A stretch of DNA of 64,000 nucleotides from Prevotella sp. P6B1 (GTDB lineage Bacteria; Bacteroidota; Bacteroidia; Bacteroidales; Bacteroidaceae), in the NCBI RefSeq assembly GCF_000702825.1, contig NZ_JNKF01000017.1, positions 1 through 64,000 on the forward strand, written 5' to 3'. The position numbers and the translations under genes were made by a program. This document shows positions 8,901 through 15,925 of this stretch, in pieces. Each line of letters starts with the position of its first letter. The stretch's first letter is position 1. The notes under the pieces were generated by a model that was not told the DNA's origin, ran no database searches, and saw nothing but the letters and a program-made list of their open reading frames with translations.

Positions 8901-10766
8901 TTATTTGATGACGAGTACAAAGCCGCCACGGGGTTGTGTGGTGATATGGCGCGGGAGCTGATTGCCTGTAGTGATCAACCAGTCCTTGTTGCCAGTCAGT
9001 TGCCATTGTGATGGATCAGCATCGGCAAAGGTCTTCACGCAGTGGTTGCTGCCTGTGATGAAACTCAGATCTACATCGAGTGTCTTCTGGCTGTCGGTAC
9101 CGTTGATACCGGCTACATACCAGGTGTTGCCACTGCGACGGGCCAGTACCACGCTTTCGCCAGGATAGCCGCTCACATAGCGTGTCTCATCCCAGGTGGT
9201 GGGCAGCTGACCGAAGAAATCCTGTACGGCCTGTGGCTGTGCAAGATAGCTCTCGGGCTTGTCGGCGAGATGCTGCAGGGCACTCTCGTAGAGTACGGTC
9301 AGCGCCAACTCGTGGGCATCACTGGTGATATGCGGGTGCTGCGAATCGCTGAAGGTACAAGGGGTGTAGTCCATCGGACCGATAATGTTACGGGTGAATG
9401 GCAGGGTGGTGTTGTGACTGGCTGCTGCCTTGGTAAAGGTAGCCACGTTGTTGTACCACTCAGCACCATATACACCCTCGGTAGAAAGCAGGTTGGGGTA
9501 GGTGCGCTGCCAGCCACGGGGTACGGTAGCGCCATGGAAGTTGACCAGCAGGTGGTGCTTGGCGGCGCACTCCAGCAGGTCGATGCAGTAGGTCATGTCG
9601 CGCTGGCAGTCGCCTGAGAAGAAGTCGATCTTCACGCCTGCCACGCCAATCTTCTCGCACCAGGCAAACTCCTTTTCGCGGTCTTCGGGCTTGTTCAGGC
9701 GGAACTTGGGTGTTGGTGCGCCGTCAATCCAGCCTACTGATGAGTTGTACCAGATCATGGGCTTGATGCCTTTCTGGTTAGCGTAAGCTACGGCATCCTC
9801 GATGGTCTTACCATCTTGCATCTCATCCCACTCGGCATCAATCAGTACGTAAGGTAACTTGAGTGTGACAGCCATGTCGACGTATTTCCTGATGATGTTA
9901 TAGTCGTTTGAGCCATGGTTGTATGCCCAGTATATCCATGATACTACACCCGGCTTGATCCAGTTGGTGTCCTGCAGCTTGCAAGGCTCGCTGACATCGG
10001 TGACGAGGGTGCTCTGGATGAGGTCCTGCATCGAACCGATGATGGCAACACGCCAGGGTGAGTGCCACTTTCCCTTGAAGCTGATCTCGTTCACATCAGG
10101 GGTGACGCGCAGCAGGTCGCCATCGGTGTAGAGACATGCCGCAGCCTGGTTACGCTCGATATTAGCTTCGGTAAGCAACATGAACACGCCGTCCTGAGGT
10201 TCTACCAGTGTGGGGAATCCCCAGCGCAGGTTGTAGCCCTCGGGCGATTTGACCATACCAGCCATACGACCGATAGGCTTGATCTTGCCTGTGGTGCTCA
10301 TGGGGTAGAAGCCCTCGTAGCTGTCGGTCCACTGCAGCATCCAGCGCTTGGTGCCTTCGGGAATCATGTAGGCCGTCTGCTCCTTGGGCAGTTTGCCGTT
10401 CAGGCCACTCAGCTCGTAGCGGAAGGCAGCGCCGTCGTTGTAGAGGCGCAGTACCAGTTGCAGTCTGCCGTTCAGCTTGGCCACATATTCGTTGGCCTCG
10501 TTGGTGCAGATGGACTTCTTACCTGCCAGCATCTCGTAGTTGGCGGCAATCTTATGGGTGGGTTTCCATTTCAGTCTGCTATTCTTGATGCCCTCATAAC
10601 CTAACACAGGGATGTTGAGCACTTGTTTCTGCTGGTAATTCACAGTGATGCCTGCGGCACTGTTTGCAACGGTCAGTTTGCCGTTGGGTGATACGGGTTG
10701 TTGAGCCCAGGTGCTGACAACAGCCAGACACATGGCGCATACTGATAAAATGGATTTCTTTATCAT
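8901..10766 (-). CDS. GH97-family glycoside hydrolase (alpha-glucosidase/galactosidase type)
   Basis: 621 residues with a signal peptide (about 1-22), so periplasmic or surface. The fold is an N-terminal beta-supersandwich, a TIM barrel and a C-terminal beta domain. Signatures are the barrel core (WIYWAYNHGSNDYN, VLIDAEWDE), GVKIDFFSGD with Asp381, and RTYPNLLSTEGVYGAEW with Glu430. An Asp in the KIDFF segment fits the retaining, alpha-galactosidase-like branch of GH97; the inverting SusB branch differs there, but substrate assignment is inference. ATG 10766 is preferred over GTG 10775: it starts one base after the upstream stop and begins a normal signal peptide. Confidence 0.9.
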   Translation of the reverse strand: MIKKSILSVCAMCLAVVSTWAQQPVSPNGKLTVANSAAGITVNYQQKQVLNIPVLGYEGIKNSRLKWKPTHKIAANYEMLAGKKSICTNEANEYVAKLNGRLQLVLRLYNDGAAFRYELSGLNGKLPKEQTAYMIPEGTKRWMLQWTDSYEGFYPMSTTGKIKPIGRMAGMVKSPEGYNLRWGFPTLVEPQDGVFMLLTEANIERNQAAACLYTDGDLLRVTPDVNEISFKGKWHSPWRVAIIGSMQDLIQSTLVTDVSEPCKLQDTNWIKPGVVSWIYWAYNHGSNDYNIIRKYVDMAVTLKLPYVLIDAEWDEMQDGKTIEDAVAYANQKGIKPMIWYNSSVGWIDGAPTPKFRLNKPEDREKEFAWCEKIGVAGVKIDFFSGDCQRDMTYCIDLLECAAKHHLLVNFHGATVPRGWQRTYPNLLSTEGVYGAEWYNNVATFTKAAASHNTTLPFTRNIIGPMDYTPCTFSDSQHPHITSDAHELALTVLYESALQHLADKPESYLAQPQAVQDFFGQLPTTWDETRYVSGYPGESVVLARRSGNTWYVAGINGTDSQKTLDVDLSFITGSNHCVKTFADADPSQWQLTGNKDWLITTGNQLPRHITTQPRGGFVLVIK

Positions 10767-10767
10767 A

Positions 10768-11679
10768 TTATTCACTCATGTTTTTGATATACGGTAATTG
10801 TGGCAGTTCGCCGAAACCAAAGAACTGCTTGGCATTCTCGCCTAAGAAGAGCTGTTTTTCGCGGTCGGTCAGCTCGGTCGACTTCAGGACGAAGTCGTAC
10901 GACATCTTGTAGGTGATGGCGGTGATGGTGCGTGGATAGTCGGAGCCCCACATCAGTTTCTCCATGCCTACCTCGTCGGCAGCCTCCTTGATGGCACGAA
11001 CGGCTGAGGGGAATGGATAGAACTCATCGTTGAAGAGCCAGGTGATGCCACCACTCTCTACAAAGACGTTTTTGTGACGAGCCAGGCGTATCTGACTCAT
11101 CCAGCCCTCGCGGGTCACCATGCCGAAATGGCCGATGGCTATTTTCAGGTTGGGGCACTCTTGTATAATCTCCTCCATCTGCCCCACCTGGGCATCGCCA
11201 TCCATCAGCTCGATGCCGAGAATCCTGCCTTTCTCTTCCAGCAGGTGCATCAGCTGCATCATCTCGTCGGTCAGGAACTGTTGGGGCAAACGGGCGGCAG
11301 GCACTTTGATGCCCTTGAAGGAATCGACCACTGCCGGTGCCATCTCCATGTATCCCGGATAGCGATAATCCAGCATGCCAAACGTGAAGAAACGGTTGGG
11401 GTAGCGGTTCTCTACTTGTATCAGATAGCTGTTCTGGATACCGTCGATGAACTCCTGGGTTACTACAGCAGCAGCCACCTGGGCGTAGTCCATGTTCGAG
11501 AGGAAACGCTCGGCGGTGTTCTGTCCGTCGGTCATGAAGGGGGGCAGCATCTGTCGTTCCTCACCAAAGAACAGCGAGCGACTGCGGTTGGGTTCCAACT
11601 GGCAGATACGGGTGCCGTTGACCACCGTGTCCTGATTCAGCCAAAGATGGCTATGTGCATCAATAATTAGTTTCTCCAT
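10768..11679 (-). CDS. Amidohydrolase family protein
   Basis: 303 residues of the metal-dependent TIM-barrel amidohydrolase superfamily (Amidohydro_2 type). The N-terminal metal motif is D-A-H9-S-H11, and the late Asp is in MWGSDYPR. The middle holds IAIGHFG, a further likely metal His. No signal peptide, so cytoplasmic. This family includes lactonases and decarboxylases acting on sugar acids or aromatic acids; the substrate here is unknown. Sitting between a secreted peptidase and a GH97 glycosidase, it may process a product taken up after glycan cleavage. Confidence 0.85.
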   Translation of the reverse strand: MEKLIIDAHSHLWLNQDTVVNGTRICQLEPNRSRSLFFGEERQMLPPFMTDGQNTAERFLSNMDYAQVAAAVVTQEFIDGIQNSYLIQVENRYPNRFFTFGMLDYRYPGYMEMAPAVVDSFKGIKVPAARLPQQFLTDEMMQLMHLLEEKGRILGIELMDGDAQVGQMEEIIQECPNLKIAIGHFGMVTREGWMSQIRLARHKNVFVESGGITWLFNDEFYPFPSAVRAIKEAADEVGMEKLMWGSDYPRTITAITYKMSYDFVLKSTELTDREKQLFLGENAKQFFGFGELPQLPYIKNMSE

Positions 11680-11686
11680 ATCTTGT

Positions 11687-12478
11687 TTATTCTTCGTAGG
11701 CTTCCTGGGTCATTTCCACGGCTACGGTCTCATCCTTGAACCGTGCCATAGGGTAGTATTCCAGACCTTTGTACTGTCCCTTGTCGCCCCATGAGTTCTT
11801 CATCACGAAATACTGCTCGCCGGCTTCATCATGGGCAATGCCGACAATAGCCATGGCATGGTTCTGGTCTTCCCAGCACACACCGTGGTGGCGCCTGACT
11901 GCCCGTACGGTCTTTGCTAACAATGAGTCCATGGGAATGTTCAGATAGCGTTCGTGGGTCCAGTTGTCGGGCACGTCCAGTTCTGCCTCCTCATCGTAGG
12001 GCAGCTTGTCATTGCTCATCAGGGCTATGTATTCGCCTGGCTTGCACACGCTACGGGCAAACTCCTGAGGTGTGTATTGGGCGCCCAGCATGAATACCCA
12101 TTGGGGAGCAGGCGTGTCAACTTTGCGCATGGCATCGTAGCCACAAATGCCGTATTTCTCTATCATCGTGATGAGTGTGGTGGGCTCGCCACGCTTGGTG
12201 GCGGGGCAGGCTGTCTCCTGTTCAATCAGCTTCTCTATATAATAAGGTGATAGGTTGACCGAATCGCCCCAGCTCAGGTGCTCGGTCTCGATGGCAGCCA
12301 GCATGGCGTATATCCAGCACGTCTCGCTGTCGCCCTGGTCCTTCACGGGGGTCATGCGGTTCATGACCTCGACGGTGAAGTGTTTGCCCGTTGGTGTGTA
12401 GGTACTTGTTTGCTGGGCACAACTGGTCACCAGCATTGCCAACCCCATACAATATACGATCACGGTTTTAAGTTTCAT
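11687..12478 (-). CDS. C1 (papain-like) cysteine peptidase lipoprotein
   Basis: 263 residues. Lipobox LVTSC with acylated Cys20. The papain-family core follows: VKDQGDSETCW with catalytic Cys54, NHAMAIVGI with His207, and KNSWGDKG with Asn228. The domain is short and the catalytic domain begins directly after the linker, with no long propeptide. Likely an envelope-anchored peptidase of the C1 type described in Bacteroides. It is the first gene of the operon C1 peptidase - amidohydrolase - GH97 - CotH. The -7 box ends four bases before the ATG, so the mRNA is predicted leaderless or nearly so. Confidence 0.88.
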   Translation of the reverse strand: MKLKTVIVYCMGLAMLVTSCAQQTSTYTPTGKHFTVEVMNRMTPVKDQGDSETCWIYAMLAAIETEHLSWGDSVNLSPYYIEKLIEQETACPATKRGEPTTLITMIEKYGICGYDAMRKVDTPAPQWVFMLGAQYTPQEFARSVCKPGEYIALMSNDKLPYDEEAELDVPDNWTHERYLNIPMDSLLAKTVRAVRRHHGVCWEDQNHAMAIVGIAHDEAGEQYFVMKNSWGDKGQYKGLEYYPMARFKDETVAVEMTQEAYEE

Positions 12479-12483
12479 GGGCG

Positions 12484-12491
12484 CAAAGGTA
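12484..12491 (-). promoter_or_regulatory. -7 box of the C1 peptidase - CotH operon
   Basis: TACCTTTG on the minus strand followed by CGCC and then the ATG (12478). The next in-frame Met would leave too short a signal peptide, so the start codon is secure. Confidence 0.6.
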
Positions 12492-12588
12492 ATACTTTTT
12501 TAAAAGACTGAGATACAGAGGTGCAGAGAATTATATTAAAAAAACAAAAAACTCGGTATCTCTGTGTCTCTGTGTTTTATATTTTGCG

Positions 12589-12596
12589 TAACTTTG
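12589..12596 (+). promoter_or_regulatory. -7 box of deoxynucleoside kinase genes
   Basis: TAACTTTG, 18 bases before the ATG at 12615. The gap between the divergent promoters (about 12504-12580) contains degenerate copies of a CTCTGTGTCT-type repeat in opposite orientations. Confidence 0.65.
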
Positions 12597-12614
12597 CAGC
12601 CCAATTCAACGAGT

Positions 12615-13229
12615 ATGCATATCGCAGTAGCAGGAAATATAGGTAGTGGAAAGTCAACGCTCACCCGACTTTTGGCCCGTCATTACGGCTGGGAGGCGAG
12701 GTATGAGGCCGTGGACCATAACCCCTATCTTGAAGATTACTACCGTGATATCCAACGTTGGTCGTTCAATATGGAAGTGTACTTCCTGAAGGAACGTTTC
12801 CATGATCTCATTGATATCGCCCAGGCCGATCATACCATCATTCAGGACCGTACCATCTACGAGGGTGTGTATGTGTTCATGGAGAATAACCGCGATATGG
12901 GCAACCTGAGCGAGCGCGACTACGAGACTTATATGGAGCTGTTTGAACAGATGATGACAGTCGTCAAGGTTCCCGACCTGATGATCTATCTGCGAGCTTC
13001 GGTGCCCCATCTGGTAAGCAATATCCAAAAGCGTGGCCGTGACTACGAACAGAGCATACAACTGGAGTATCTGCAGAACCTGAATCGCCGTTACGACGAT
13101 TTTATCAAGAACAAATACCCTGGTCGTGTGATTACTATCGAGAAAGATCATCTCGACTTCCTTAATATTCCTAAGGATCTCTCTGGCATCATCGACAAAA
13201 TCGATGCAACACTCTTCGGATTGTTTTAA
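12615..13229 (+). CDS. Deoxynucleoside kinase (paralog 1)
   Basis: 204 residues of the dNK family (deoxyadenosine/deoxyguanosine kinase type), which phosphorylates salvaged deoxynucleosides with ATP. The P-loop is GNIGSGKS (7-14), the DRS-type motif reads DRTIYEG near residue 80, and the LID arginines lie in KRGRDYEQ. The start at 12615 (MHIAVAGN) is set by the -7 box at 12589. Next to a close paralog of the same length 33 bases downstream; the pair may have different base specificity, as in bacteria with heterodimeric dAK/dGK. Confidence 0.92.
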   Translation: MHIAVAGNIGSGKSTLTRLLARHYGWEARYEAVDHNPYLEDYYRDIQRWSFNMEVYFLKERFHDLIDIAQADHTIIQDRTIYEGVYVFMENNRDMGNLSERDYETYMELFEQMMTVVKVPDLMIYLRASVPHLVSNIQKRGRDYEQSIQLEYLQNLNRRYDDFIKNKYPGRVITIEKDHLDFLNIPKDLSGIIDKIDATLFGLF

Positions 13230-13231
13230 TT

Positions 13232-13253
13232 ATCAATTGTCAATTCTCAATTT
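13232..13253 (+). repeat. Degenerate 7-bp-period repeat between kinase genes
   Basis: ATCAATTGTCAATTCTCAAT: three units of about 7 bases. One of several such tracts in short gaps of this window. Confidence 0.6.
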
Positions 13254-13262
13254 AAATAAATT

Positions 13263-13883
13263 ATGCATATTGCCGTAGCAGGAAACATTGGTAGTGGCAA
13301 GACCACGCTGACTAAGTTGTTGGCACATCGTTACAATTGGATTCCCCGTTTCGAACCCGTGGATAATAACCCGTATCTGGCTGATTTCTATGCCGATATG
13401 CCTCGTTGGTCGTTCAATCTGCAGATTTACTTTCTGAACAAGCGCTTCAAGGAGGTGGTTGAGATTGCCCAGTCGGAGGATACCATCATCCAGGATCGCA
13501 CCATCTTCGAGGATGCCCGTATCTTTGCACCTAATCTACATGGACAGGGCTTGATGAGCGATCGCGATTTTGCAAACTATACCGATCTGTTCGATCTGAT
13601 GATGTCGCTCGTGAAGTTGCCCGACCTCATGATCTACATCCGTTCAAGTATCCCAACTTTGGTGGCTCAGATTCAGAAACGTGGTCGTGAGTATGAGCAG
13701 ACCATGCGTCTGGACTATCTGCAGGGCTTGGAGAAGCGTTATGAGGACTGGATTGCTACTTATAAGGGCCCGCTGATTATCGTTGATGGCGATAACTGTA
13801 AGTTTGGCGACAACCCCGAGGACTTCCAGCAGGTATGTGATCTGATAGACCAGAAGCTATACGGCCTGTTCCCCTTGGAGTAA
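13263..13883 (+). CDS. Deoxynucleoside kinase (paralog 2)
   Basis: 206 residues, same family as its upstream neighbour and clearly a tandem duplicate. P-loop GNIGSGKT (7-14), QDRTIFEDA in place of the DRS motif, and KRGREYEQ in the LID. Differences from paralog 1 concentrate after the DRT motif (EDARIFAPNLHGQGLMSD versus EGVYVFMENNRDMGNLSE), the part that lines the nucleoside pocket, so substrate preference probably differs. Salvage kinases suit an organism taking up nucleosides from its surroundings. Confidence 0.92.
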   Translation: MHIAVAGNIGSGKTTLTKLLAHRYNWIPRFEPVDNNPYLADFYADMPRWSFNLQIYFLNKRFKEVVEIAQSEDTIIQDRTIFEDARIFAPNLHGQGLMSDRDFANYTDLFDLMMSLVKLPDLMIYIRSSIPTLVAQIQKRGREYEQTMRLDYLQGLEKRYEDWIATYKGPLIIVDGDNCKFGDNPEDFQQVCDLIDQKLYGLFPLE

Positions 13884-13885
13884 AA

Positions 13886-13907
13886 AGTCCTGAAGTCCTG
13901 TAGTCCG
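13886..13907 (+). repeat. AGTCCTG-type repeat
   Basis: Three near-copies of AGTCCTG/AGTCC before the U32 gene. The same AGTCCT core recurs in the 22-bp tandem array at 43001-43088. Confidence 0.5.
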
Positions 13908-13925
13908 TTGCAAAAAAATATCAAG

Positions 13926-15173
13926 ATGATACAAGATTACGAAATAATGGCCCCTGTGGGTTCACGCGAGTCGCTTGCCGCAGCTATCCAGGCTGGGGCT
14001 GACAGCATTTACTTTGGTATAGAGAAGTTGAATATGCGCGCCCATTCGGCGACAACTTTTACCATCGACGATCTGCGCGAGATTGCTCAGACCTGCGATG
14101 AACATGGCATTAAGAGCTATCTCACCGTGAACACGATTATCTATGGTGAGGATATCCCCTTGATGCACGAGATTATCGATGCAGCCAAAGAGGCAGGCAT
14201 CTCGGCTGTCATTGCCAGCGATGTGGCTGTGATGACCTATTGTAATCAGGTGGGCCAGGAGGTTCATCTGTCAACCCAGCTTAACATATCTAATATAGAG
14301 GCCTTGAAGTTCTATGCCCAGTTTGCCGACGTGGTGGTGCTGGCGCGTGAGCTGAACATGGATCAGGTGGCTGAGATCTTCCGTCAGGTAGAGGAACAGC
14401 ATATCTGCGGCCCAAGCGGCAATCAGATCCGTATCGAGATGTTCTGTCATGGTGCCCTCTGCATGGCTATCAGCGGTAAGTGCTATATGAGTCTGCATGC
14501 TGCTAACCGTTCGGCGAATCGTGGTGAGTGCATACAGGTGTGCCGTCGTTCATACACAGCTACCGACAATGAGACCGGCTATCAGCTGGATATCGACAAT
14601 AAGTATATCATGAGTCCGAAGGACTTGAAGACCGTGCGCTTTATCGACCGTATGATGAAGAGTGGTGTGCGTGTGTTCAAGATTGAGGGTCGTGCCCGTG
14701 GTCCCGAATATGTCTATACCGTGGTTACCACCTACAAGGAGGCCATACAGGCTGTGCTCGATGGAACATTCACCGAGGAGAAGAAGGATGAGTGGGATGC
14801 TCGTCTGGCAACCGTGTTCAACCGCGGTTTCTGGGACGGTTATTATCAGGGTCAGCTCATGGGCGAGTGGAACAAACACTACGGATCGAACGCTACCGAG
14901 CGTAAGGTATATATAGGTAAGGGTGTGAAATACTTCTCGAAGTTGGGCGTGGCCGAGTTTACCGTTGAGGCCAACACCTTCAAGGTGGGCGATAAGATGC
15001 TGATTACAGGTCCTACCACCGGCGTGATGTATGTGACAGCCAACGAGATTCACGGCGACAATGGTCCCGTAGAGGTGGCAGAGAAAGGCACCCGCGTGTC
15101 GATAGCCGTCACCGATAAGATCCGTCCGAGCGATAAGCTCTTCAGATTGGAACCGGTAGAACCGAAAGCATGA
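13926..15173 (+). CDS. U32-family protein (TrhP/RlhA-like RNA hydroxylation factor)
   Basis: 415 residues. N-terminal barrel (APVGSRESLAAAIQAGADSIYFG) and the U32 signature near 170-210: FCHGALCMAISGKCYMS, then NRGECIQVCRRSY, with the conserved Cys set. Proteins of this family were named peptidases, but characterised members (YegQ/TrhP, RlhA) are needed for hydroxylation of tRNA or 23S rRNA using prephenate-derived chemistry and probably bind an iron-sulphur cluster. ATG 13926 is chosen over an upstream TTG. It follows the two kinase genes and ends before a strong hairpin. Confidence 0.9.
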   Translation: MIQDYEIMAPVGSRESLAAAIQAGADSIYFGIEKLNMRAHSATTFTIDDLREIAQTCDEHGIKSYLTVNTIIYGEDIPLMHEIIDAAKEAGISAVIASDVAVMTYCNQVGQEVHLSTQLNISNIEALKFYAQFADVVVLARELNMDQVAEIFRQVEEQHICGPSGNQIRIEMFCHGALCMAISGKCYMSLHAANRSANRGECIQVCRRSYTATDNETGYQLDIDNKYIMSPKDLKTVRFIDRMMKSGVRVFKIEGRARGPEYVYTVVTTYKEAIQAVLDGTFTEEKKDEWDARLATVFNRGFWDGYYQGQLMGEWNKHYGSNATERKVYIGKGVKYFSKLGVAEFTVEANTFKVGDKMLITGPTTGVMYVTANEIHGDNGPVEVAEKGTRVSIAVTDKIRPSDKLFRLEPVEPKA

Positions 15174-15180
15174 TCATACC

Positions 15181-15212
15181 ATTAGGGGGGCGCATCACTG
15201 CGCCCCCCTAAT
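15181..15212. terminator. Perfect 13-bp hairpin after the U32 gene
   Basis: ATTAGGGGGGCGC and GCGCCCCCCTAAT (13 pairs) around a 6-base loop. No T-run follows on the plus strand. It probably ends the kinase-U32 transcript and could equally end a minus-strand RNA coming from 15307. Confidence 0.7.
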
Positions 15213-15307
15213 TAACTTACTAACCAATTACTAATCATTATACTAACAAAAACCTATAAATGTATGAAAAAACTAACTCGTTATCTAACTAATCATTTCT
15301 GATTTCC
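15181..15307 (-). ncRNA. Candidate small RNA
   Basis: A consensus minus-strand promoter (15342-15312) would start transcription near 15307. No ORF longer than 12 codons follows, and about 95 bases downstream lies the perfect 13-bp hairpin. A transcript of about 125 bases is predicted. No known RNA family was recognised, and no T-run follows the hairpin on this strand. Confidence 0.35.
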
Positions 15308-15434
15308 GATGCAAAGATAGGCTGAATTTCCGAGCCTTCAAAATACTTTCAACGAACCCCTAAAAATGTTCAGTCAATTTGTAGATTTATATTTTCTTAA
15401 GGCTGAAAATTAACTGATTTTAATATGGTGGATG
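15213..15434. other. Non-coding part of the 311-base gap before sufE
   Basis: A+T-rich. A 12-residue open frame (MKKLTRYLTNHF, 15264-15302, plus strand) is visible without promoter support. The rest holds only the minus-strand promoter listed separately. Confidence 0.4.
15312..15342 (-). promoter_or_regulatory. Consensus promoter facing away from sufE
   Basis: On the minus strand TTTG (15342-15339), 19-base spacer, TATCTTTG (15319-15312). It is one of the best promoter matches in the window yet no coding gene follows it. Confidence 0.55.
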
Positions 15435-15466
15435 TTTGGTAGGATAGGGGAAATTTAGTATCTTTG
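15435..15466 (+). promoter_or_regulatory. Promoter of sufE-nrdD-nrdG
   Basis: TTTG (15435-15438), 20-base spacer, TATCTTTG (15459-15466), then 18 bases to the ATG at 15485. Confidence 0.75.
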
Positions 15467-15484
15467 CAGGCAAAAATTAGAGCT

Positions 15485-15907
15485 ATGACAATTAACGAAA
15501 TTCAGGATGAGATTATCGAGGAGTTCAGTGGTTTCGACGACTGGATGGATAAGTATCAGTTACTCATCGATTTAGGTAACGAACAGGAGCCTTTGGATGA
15601 GAAGTACAAGACAGAGCAGAATCTGATTGACGGCTGTCAGAGTCGTGTGTGGTTGCAGGCCGATCTGGTGGATGGCAGTATCCACTTCAGTGCAGAGAGC
15701 GATGCCCTGATTGTGAAGGGTATTGTGGCCTTGCTGATTCGTGTGCTGAGCGACCATACGCCTCAGGAGATTCTGGATGCAGATCTGTACTTTATTGAAC
15801 AAATAGGCCTGAAGGAGCATCTGTCGCCTACCCGCAGCAATGGTCTGCTGGCCATGGTGAAACAGATCAAGATGTATGCGTTGGCATTTAATGAGACACT
15901 TAAATAA
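15485..15907 (+). CDS. sufE: SufE-family sulphur acceptor protein
   Basis: 140 residues. It accepts persulphide sulphur from a cysteine desulphurase and passes it to iron-sulphur cluster assembly. The catalytic Cys51 sits in the family motif DGCQSRVW, at the same number as in E. coli SufE. The start at 15485 is set by the promoter. The next gene, nrdD, begins 18 bases downstream with no promoter or terminator between, so sulphur transfer and the iron-sulphur-dependent class III reductase system appear cotranscribed. Confidence 0.92.
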   Translation: MTINEIQDEIIEEFSGFDDWMDKYQLLIDLGNEQEPLDEKYKTEQNLIDGCQSRVWLQADLVDGSIHFSAESDALIVKGIVALLIRVLSDHTPQEILDADLYFIEQIGLKEHLSPTRSNGLLAMVKQIKMYALAFNETLK

Positions 15908-15925
15908 TAATAACTAAATAACCAT

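Noticed and set aside
12504..12580. Possible TPP riboswitch because of CTGAGATAC
   Set aside because: The rest of the THI-box core is missing and neighbouring genes are not linked to thiamine; the stretch is a degenerate inverted CTCTGTGTCT repeat.
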